NCBI RefSeq assembly: GCF_029223865.1
Contig: NZ_CP119520.1
Span: 2,480,001 to 2,544,000, forward strand
Direction of reading: 5' to 3'
Source: Telluria mixta
GTDB lineage: Bacteria; Pseudomonadota; Gammaproteobacteria; Burkholderiales; Burkholderiaceae_D
Length of the DNA: 64,000 nt
Positions 56,938 to 64,000 of the stretch are shown in pieces. The first letter of the stretch is position 1, and each line of letters begins with the position of its first letter. Below the pieces are notes generated by a model. That model saw nothing but the letters and a program-made list of their open reading frames with translations, made no database searches and was not told the DNA's origin. The position numbers and the translations under genes are program-made.

Positions 56938-56965
56938 CGTCGTTCCCGCGAAGGCGGGAACCCAA
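56938..56965. repeat. REP element, CCCGC/GCGGG family
   Basis: GTTCCCGC (56942-56949), loop GAAG, GCGGGAAC (56954-56961), flanked by CGTC and CCAA. It is inverted relative to the next copy at 56995-57028. Confidence 0.85.
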
Positions 56966-56994
56966 TTTCGTACGCGGATCGACAACGCCTGCAG

Positions 56995-57028
56995 AACTTG
57001 GGCCCCTGCCTCCGCAGGGGCGACGTTG
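56995..57028. repeat. REP element, CCCGC/GCGGG family, inverted copy
   Basis: GCCCCTGC (57002-57009), loop CTCC, GCAGGGGC (57014-57021), flanked by CTTGG and GACG. With the copy at 56938 it forms a head-to-head pair between dapB and the barstar-like gene. Confidence 0.8.
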
Positions 57029-57056
57029 TTTTACGTTACCTAACAGGAGACTTTCC

Positions 57057-57383
57057 ATGGCCACCGTCGAGCTCAACGGCGCCGCGATCACCGATGCGGA
57101 AAGCTTTCACGTCGAGAGCCAGCGTGCGTTCGGCTTTCCCGATTCGTACCCGCACACGATGGATTCCTGGGTCGATTGCCTGAGCTATCTGCGCGACGAA
57201 GACGGCATGAGCAGCGTCCGCCTGAAGAAGGACGAGGTGCTGCACATCGTCGTGACGCACTCGGAGGCCCTGCGCGAACGGGCGCCGGACGTGCTGGAAG
57301 AGATGGCCTTTTGCATTATCGGCATCAACGAGCGCTACGAGGACTATGGCGAGAAGGCGGCGCTGGAGCTCGAACTGCGATAG
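57057..57383 (+). CDS. Barstar-like (barnase inhibitor) family protein
   Basis: The 108-aa acidic protein resembles barstar: VELNGAAITDAESFHVESQR, a conserved WVDCL-type segment (TMDSWVDCLSYL), and an acidic C-terminal half (LVHIV-like strand LHIVVTHSEALRE, then GEKAALELELR). Barstars block barnase-type RNases. No barnase gene is visible nearby, so it may be an orphan immunity protein or have a different partner. The ATG at 57057 follows CAGGAGA at 57042-57048. Confidence 0.75.
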   Translation: MATVELNGAAITDAESFHVESQRAFGFPDSYPHTMDSWVDCLSYLRDEDGMSSVRLKKDEVLHIVVTHSEALRERAPDVLEEMAFCIIGINERYEDYGEKAALELELR

Positions 57384-60089
<2,706 letters not shown>

Positions 60090-60092
60090 GCC

Positions 60093-60614
60093 ATGCGCGC
60101 CCTGACCCGGAAGTTGGCGGTGCGCGCGGTCGCGGCCCTGCTGGTGGCAAGTGTCACCACAGGCTGCGGCTTCCAGCTGCGCGGTTCGAACGGCAGCTAC
60201 ACGATGCCGTTCCACAGCATCTATCTCGGCTTCCCGGACACGTCCGCGCTGGGCACGGAACTCAAGCGCAACCTGCGCGCGTCCGACCAGGTGGTCATCG
60301 CCGACAAGGCGACGGATGCCGAGGCGCAGTTCGTGCTGCTGGGCGAGTCGCGCAACAAGTCCATCCTGTCGCTGAACAGCCTGGGCCGCGTGCGCGAATA
60401 CCTGCTGACGTACACGATGTCGTTCACCGTGCGCGACGCGAAGGGCGCGGAACTGGTGCCGCCCACGCAGATCTCGCTGCGCCGGAACATGGCGTTCGAC
60501 GAGACCCAGGTGCTGGCCAAGGAATCGGAAGAAGCGCTGCTGTACCGCGACATGCAGGCGGACCTCGTGCAGCAGATCATCCGCCGCCTCGCGTCGATCA
60601 AACCAGCGACTTAA
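60093..60614 (+). CDS. lptE: LPS-assembly lipoprotein LptE
   Basis: The 173-aa lipoprotein has lipobox TTGCGF, GCGFQLRGSNGSYTMPFHSI, and the C-terminal helix region (RRNMAFDETQVLAKESEEAL, QQIIRRLASI). LptE plugs and stabilises the LptD barrel. Gene order leuS-lptE-holA is typical for Beta- and Gammaproteobacteria. It begins 3 bp after leuS. Confidence 0.94.
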   Translation: MRALTRKLAVRAVAALLVASVTTGCGFQLRGSNGSYTMPFHSIYLGFPDTSALGTELKRNLRASDQVVIADKATDAEAQFVLLGESRNKSILSLNSLGRVREYLLTYTMSFTVRDAKGAELVPPTQISLRRNMAFDETQVLAKESEEALLYRDMQADLVQQIIRRLASIKPAT

Positions 60615-60629
60615 CTAAAAAGGAACACC

Positions 60630-61646
60630 ATGCAGTTGCGGCCTGAGGCGCTCGACGGGCACCTCGCCAAGGGGCTCGCGCCCCTGTACGTGATCACGAG
60701 CGACGAGCACCTGCTCGCGCTGGAAGCGGCGGACAAGATCCGCCGTGCCGCGCGCGCGCAAGGGTATTCCGAGCGCGACGTGCTCACGGTCGAGCGCAAC
60801 TTCAAATGGGGCGAGCTGCTGGCCGCCAACCAGGCCATGTCGCTGTTCGGCGACAAGAAGCTGATCGAGCTGCGCATCCCCGGCGGCAAGCCGGGCAAGG
60901 ACGGCAGCGCGGCCCTGCAGAACTATGCGAAAGACCTGAATCCCGACAACCTCACCCTGGTCACCCTGCCGAAGCTGGACTGGCAGACGGCCAAGGCGTC
61001 GTGGGTGGCGGCGCTGCAGCAGGCGGCGGTCTACGTCGAGATTCCGAACGTGGAACGGGCGCAGCTGCCGGGCTGGATCGGCATGCGCTTATCAAGCCAG
61101 AACCAGAGCGCGGACCGCCAGAGCCTGGACTTCATCGCCGACCGCGTCGAGGGCAACCTGCTGGCGGCGCACCAGGAAATCCAGAAGCTCGGCCTGCTGT
61201 ACGAGCCGGGCAAGCTCACATACGAGCAGGTGCATGACGCCGTGCTGAACGTGGCGCGCTACGACGTCTTCAAATTGTCGGAAGCGATGCTGGCCGGCGA
61301 CCCGGCCCGCCTCGTGCGCATGCTGGAAGGGCTGAAAGGCGAGGGCGAGGCGTTGCCGCTGGTTTTATGGGCCGTCTCCGAAGAAATCCGCACGCTGCTA
61401 AAATTAAAGGCAGGGATGGCGCAGGGACGCCCGCTGGGGGCCCTGCTGAAGGAATATCGCATCTGGGGCCCGCGCGAGCGCATGATGGAACCGGCGCTGC
61501 GCAGGATTTCGCTGCCGACCCTGGAAACGGCGCTGCAGCAGGCGGCGCAGGTCGACAAGATGGTCAAGGGCCTGCGCGCGAAGCAGTTCGCGGGCGATGC
61601 GTGGGATGCGATGCTGCAGCTGGCGTTGAAAGTCGCATCGACATAA
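60630..61646 (+). CDS. holA: DNA polymerase III subunit delta
   Basis: The 338-aa delta subunit opens the beta clamp in the clamp loader. Marks are [20 protein letters not shown], the clamp-binding [15 protein letters not shown], then [17 protein letters not shown] and the C-terminal domain [20 protein letters not shown]. It is 15 bp after lptE, with AAAGGAAC before its ATG. Confidence 0.95.
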   Translation: MQLRPEALDGHLAKGLAPLYVITSDEHLLALEAADKIRRAARAQGYSERDVLTVERNFKWGELLAANQAMSLFGDKKLIELRIPGGKPGKDGSAALQNYAKDLNPDNLTLVTLPKLDWQTAKASWVAALQQAAVYVEIPNVERAQLPGWIGMRLSSQNQSADRQSLDFIADRVEGNLLAAHQEIQKLGLLYEPGKLTYEQVHDAVLNVARYDVFKLSEAMLAGDPARLVRMLEGLKGEGEALPLVLWAVSEEIRTLLKLKAGMAQGRPLGALLKEYRIWGPRERMMEPALRRISLPTLETALQQAAQVDKMVKGLRAKQFAGDAWDAMLQLALKVAST

Positions 61647-61668
61647 CGAATTCACTGGAAGAAGCACG

Positions 61669-62934
61669 ATGGACATCACCGAGTACATGCAAACAATCGG
61701 CCGCCAGGCGCGCGCGGCCTCGCGCGGCATGGCGCGCGCAGACAGCGCCACCCGCAACCAGGCCTTGCTCCTGATCGCCGCCGCCATCGAGCGCGACGCC
61801 GACCAGCTGCGCGCCGCCAACGCGCGCGACATGGAAGCGGCGGCCGCCGCCGGCCTGGAACCGGCGCTGCTGGACCGCCTCGCGCTGTCCGACAAGGCGA
61901 TCGCCACGATGGTCGACGGCCTGCGCCAGATCGTCGCGCTGCCCGATCCGATCGGCGAAATCACCGACCTGAAATTCCGCCCGACGGGCATCCAGGTGGG
62001 CCGCATGCGCGTACCGCTGGGCGTGATCGGCATCATCTACGAAGCGCGCCCGAACGTGACCGTCGACGCGGCCGGCCTGTGTATCAAGAGCGGCAATGCC
62101 GCCATCCTGCGCGGCGGCTCGGAAGCCATCCACTGCAACCGCGCGCTGGCCGCGCTGGTGGCCGAAGGCCTGCGCGGCGCCGGCCTGCCGGAGCACGGCG
62201 TGCAGGTCGTCGAGACGACGGACCGCGCCGCCGTCGGCGCCCTGATCACGATGCCGGAATTCGTGGACGTGATTGTCCCGCGCGGCGGCAAGGGCCTGAT
62301 CGCGCGCCTGATGAAGGAAGCCACCGTCCCGATGATCAAGCACCTGGACGGCATCTGCCACGTCTACATCGACGCGAAAGCGGACATCGCCAAGGCGCTG
62401 CCGATCGCGATGAACGCGAAAACGCACCGCTACGGCACGTGCAACACGATGGAGACGCTGCTCGTCGCCCGCGCCATCGCGCCGACCGTGCTGCCGCAAC
62501 TGGCCGAGCTGTACGCGACGAAGGAAGTGGAACTGCGCGCGGATCCGGAAGCGCTGGCGATCCTGCAGGGCTATCCGCATTTGACGCCCGCGACGGAAGA
62601 GGACTGGAGCACGGAATACCTGGCGCCGATCCTCGCCGTGAAGATCGTGGACGGCATCGACGCGGCCATCGAGCATATCAACACGTATTCGTCGAAGCAC
62701 ACCGACGCCATCGTTACCGAGGATTACACGGACGCGATGCGCTTCCTGCGCGAGGTGGATTCGGCCTCGGTGATGATCAACGCGTCGACGCGCTTCGCCG
62801 ACGGCTTCGAATATGGCCTGGGTGCGGAGATCGGCATCTCGAACGACAAGCTGCATGCGCGCGGGCCGGTTGGGCTGGAAGGCCTGACGTCGCTGAAATA
62901 CGTGGTCTTTGGCCACGGCGAAGTGCGCAAATAA
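61669..62934 (+). CDS. proA: Gamma-glutamyl phosphate reductase
   Basis: The 421-aa aldehyde-dehydrogenase-like enzyme reduces glutamyl-5-phosphate to glutamate semialdehyde in proline synthesis. Marks are [38 protein letters not shown], the catalytic Cys in [13 protein letters not shown], and [20 protein letters not shown]. It follows holA by 22 bp and probably ends the operon. A symmetrical repeat cluster starts right at its stop. Confidence 0.97.
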   Translation: MDITEYMQTIGRQARAASRGMARADSATRNQALLLIAAAIERDADQLRAANARDMEAAAAAGLEPALLDRLALSDKAIATMVDGLRQIVALPDPIGEITDLKFRPTGIQVGRMRVPLGVIGIIYEARPNVTVDAAGLCIKSGNAAILRGGSEAIHCNRALAALVAEGLRGAGLPEHGVQVVETTDRAAVGALITMPEFVDVIVPRGGKGLIARLMKEATVPMIKHLDGICHVYIDAKADIAKALPIAMNAKTHRYGTCNTMETLLVARAIAPTVLPQLAELYATKEVELRADPEALAILQGYPHLTPATEEDWSTEYLAPILAVKIVDGIDAAIEHINTYSSKHTDAIVTEDYTDAMRFLREVDSASVMINASTRFADGFEYGLGAEIGISNDKLHARGPVGLEGLTSLKYVVFGHGEVRK

Positions 62935-63148
62935 ATTCGGGGTCAGAGCACATTTTTCGGAAAATTCGGGGTCAGAGCACATTTGAGGACAATTGTTCCT
63001 ACGTGCCTCTAATTGCGGCAGCCTGCATCCGCGAGGCGGGGCAGAGGGACTTTGTCGATCTCTTGGCGCCCGTTGATTCTCAAGAGCCATTGCACTAAAA
63101 AGTGCTCTGACCCCGAATTTTTGCGAAAACGTGCTACGACCCCGAATT
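62934..63148. repeat. Symmetrical GGGGTCAGAG repeat cluster (BIME-like)
   Basis: CGGGGTCAGAGCAC occurs twice in direct orientation (within 62934-62955 and 62963-62984, 29 bp apart) and twice inverted as GTGCTCTGACCCCG (63102-63115) and GTGCTACGACCCCG (63131-63144), also 29 bp apart. The two pairs enclose a 117-bp core without a recognisable gene. It lies between proA and hemJ and shares its motif with 23919-23972. Confidence 0.75.
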
Positions 63149-63172
63149 GGAGCTCTTGAATAAAGGAATTGC

Positions 63173-63586
63173 ATGTACCTCTGGATCAAAGCGCTGCACA
63201 TCGTCTTCGTCGCCTCGTGGTTCGCCGGCCTGTTCTACCTGCCGCGCATCTACGTGAACCTGGCCCAGGAAAGCAACCCTGCAGTAGTCGAGCGCCTGCT
63301 CGGCATGGGCCGCCGCCTGTACCGCTTCACGACGATCCTGATGGTGCCGGCGCTGTTGCTGGGCCTGTGGCTGTGGCTGGGCTTCGGCATCAAGGGCGGC
63401 TGGCTGCATGCAAAACTGGCGCTCGTGATCCTCGTGATCGGCTACCATCATGCGTGTGGTTCGCTGCTGAAAAAATTCGAACGCGGCGTCAATACGCGCA
63501 GCCATAAGTGGTTCCGCGTGTTCAACGAGGTTCCGGTTCTGCTGCTGCTGGCCATCGTAATCCTGGTCGTCGTAAAGCCGTTCTGA
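63173..63586 (+). CDS. hemJ: HemJ-family protoporphyrinogen IX oxidase (CopD-like)
   Basis: The 137-aa protein has four membrane helices. It starts MYLWIKALHIVFVASWFAGL with FYLPRIYVN, the HemJ signature with the conserved His. HAKLALVILVIGYHH holds the conserved Lys and a His, and VPVLLLLAIVILVVVKPF ends the chain. HemJ converts protoporphyrinogen IX to protoporphyrin IX in haem synthesis; some annotations use the broader CopD name. It follows the repeat cluster and precedes a terminator. Confidence 0.88.
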   Translation: MYLWIKALHIVFVASWFAGLFYLPRIYVNLAQESNPAVVERLLGMGRRLYRFTTILMVPALLLGLWLWLGFGIKGGWLHAKLALVILVIGYHHACGSLLKKFERGVNTRSHKWFRVFNEVPVLLLLAIVILVVVKPF

Positions 63587-63611
63587 CCTGAAGATTCAAC
63601 AAGTTTGATTG

Positions 63612-63646
63612 GCGGCCGGGCCTACATCCCCGGCCGCTTCGTTTTT
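63612..63646 (+). terminator. Rho-independent terminator after hemJ
   Basis: GCGGCCGGG (63612-63620) pairs with CCCGGCCGC (63629-63637), followed by TTCGTTTTT. It is strong and lies 25 bp after the stop. Confidence 0.9.
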
Positions 63647-63670
63647 AACCAACGGATAAAGGGTACCCCC

Positions 63671-64000
63671 ATGACTTCTTATTTCTGCCCCTGCCCGCGC
63701 GGCATGGAACAGGCACTGGCCGACGAGCTGGCCGAGATCGCACAAACCACCGGCAGCACGTCGCTGAAGGTGCACAACCAGGTGCCGGGCGGCGTGCACT
63801 GCTCGGGCACGGACGCCGACGCGTACCGCATCAACCTGCATTCGCGAATCGCGTCGCGCGTGCTGCTGCGCATCGCCAACCGCACCTACGCCAACGAAAA
63901 CGACATCTACGACCTCGTGCTCGAACAGCCGTGGGAAGACTGGTTCAGCGTCGACCACACGATCCGCGTCGACATCACCGCAATCAAGTCGCCGCTGACG
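63671..64000 (+). CDS. rlmL: THUMP-domain RNA methyltransferase (RlmL type), 3' end outside window
   Basis: Only the first 110 codons are present. MTSYFCPCPRGMEQALADEL is the RlmL/YcbY N-terminus, followed by the THUMP domain (VPGGVHCSGTDADAYRINLH, SRIASRVLLRIANRTY, IYDLVLEQPWEDWF). The E. coli homologue makes m2G2445 in 23S rRNA. No stop occurs before the window end. The ATG follows GGGTACCCCC, so the ribosome site is weak. Confidence 0.85.
   Translation, partial: MTSYFCPCPRGMEQALADELAEIAQTTGSTSLKVHNQVPGGVHCSGTDADAYRINLHSRIASRVLLRIANRTYANENDIYDLVLEQPWEDWFSVDHTIRVDITAIKSPLT

Overview
The window is high-GC (about two thirds G+C by eye) chromosomal DNA of a betaproteobacterium, most likely in the Oxalobacteraceae (Massilia/Telluria/Duganella group). 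The evidence is gene order: lptD-surA-pdxA-rsmA divergent from amgK-murU, fur divergent from bamE, and dapB...leuS-lptE-holA-proA. Protein style also fits: PEP-CTERM protein, many TonB receptors, GAF/EAL signalling. This placement is inferred from content; no marker rRNA is present. I see no tRNA, rRNA, CRISPR array, prophage or intact transposase.

Layout. 1-5.3 kb: end of a glycine-zipper repeat protein, a cytochrome b561-YceI-YceI operon, a TonB receptor. 5.3-7.5 kb: purB and a glutathione transferase. 7.5-16 kb: a sucrose-uptake locus resembling the Xanthomonas sux locus (LacI regulator, two operator palindromes, TonB receptor, GH13 amylosucrase/sucrose hydrolase, MFS transporter), with two paralogous PfkB fructokinases around the transporter gene. 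16-20.4 kb: an iron module (bacterioferritin, PepSY protein, Bfd, FeoA, FeoB, Cys-rich Feo protein) with two Fur-box-like sites in the bfd/feoA divergent region. 20.4-31.4 kb: accessory genes (DUF72, PEP-CTERM protein, alpha-amino-acid ester hydrolase, MCP, GST, FEN-type nuclease, pseudo-receiver, HTH-GAF and GAF-EAL proteins, CheW).

31.4-46.4 kb is core: mnmA (frameshifted) with nudJ, the split transhydrogenase pntAA-pntAB-pntB, pepP-ubiH, the cell-wall recycling pair amgK-murU, then lptD (frameshifted near its 5' end)-surA-pdxA-rsmA. 46.4-53 kb is the most species-specific stretch: an ECF sigma/anti-sigma pair, a subtilase, a secreted low-complexity protein, a degenerate vanadium-haloperoxidase-like protein, a tandem duplication of a tiny secreted peptide gene, and two paralogous repeat lipoproteins. 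53-64 kb returns to core: HAD hydrolase, hrcA, fur, bamE, dapB, a barstar-like protein, leuS, lptE, holA, proA, hemJ and the start of an rlmL-type methyltransferase.

Two families of extragenic palindromes recur (CCCGC/GCGGG hairpins at 30.8 and 57.0 kb; GGGGTCAGAG elements at 23.9 and 63.0 kb). Nothing is a clear new defence or biosynthetic system. The best leads are the ECF/protease/secreted-protein block, the GAF/pseudo-receiver/EAL block with repeated GTCAAAT boxes, the duplicated peptide genes, and the symmetrical REP cluster at 62.9-63.15 kb. The two frameshifts in core genes each look like a single missing base and may be sequence errors.
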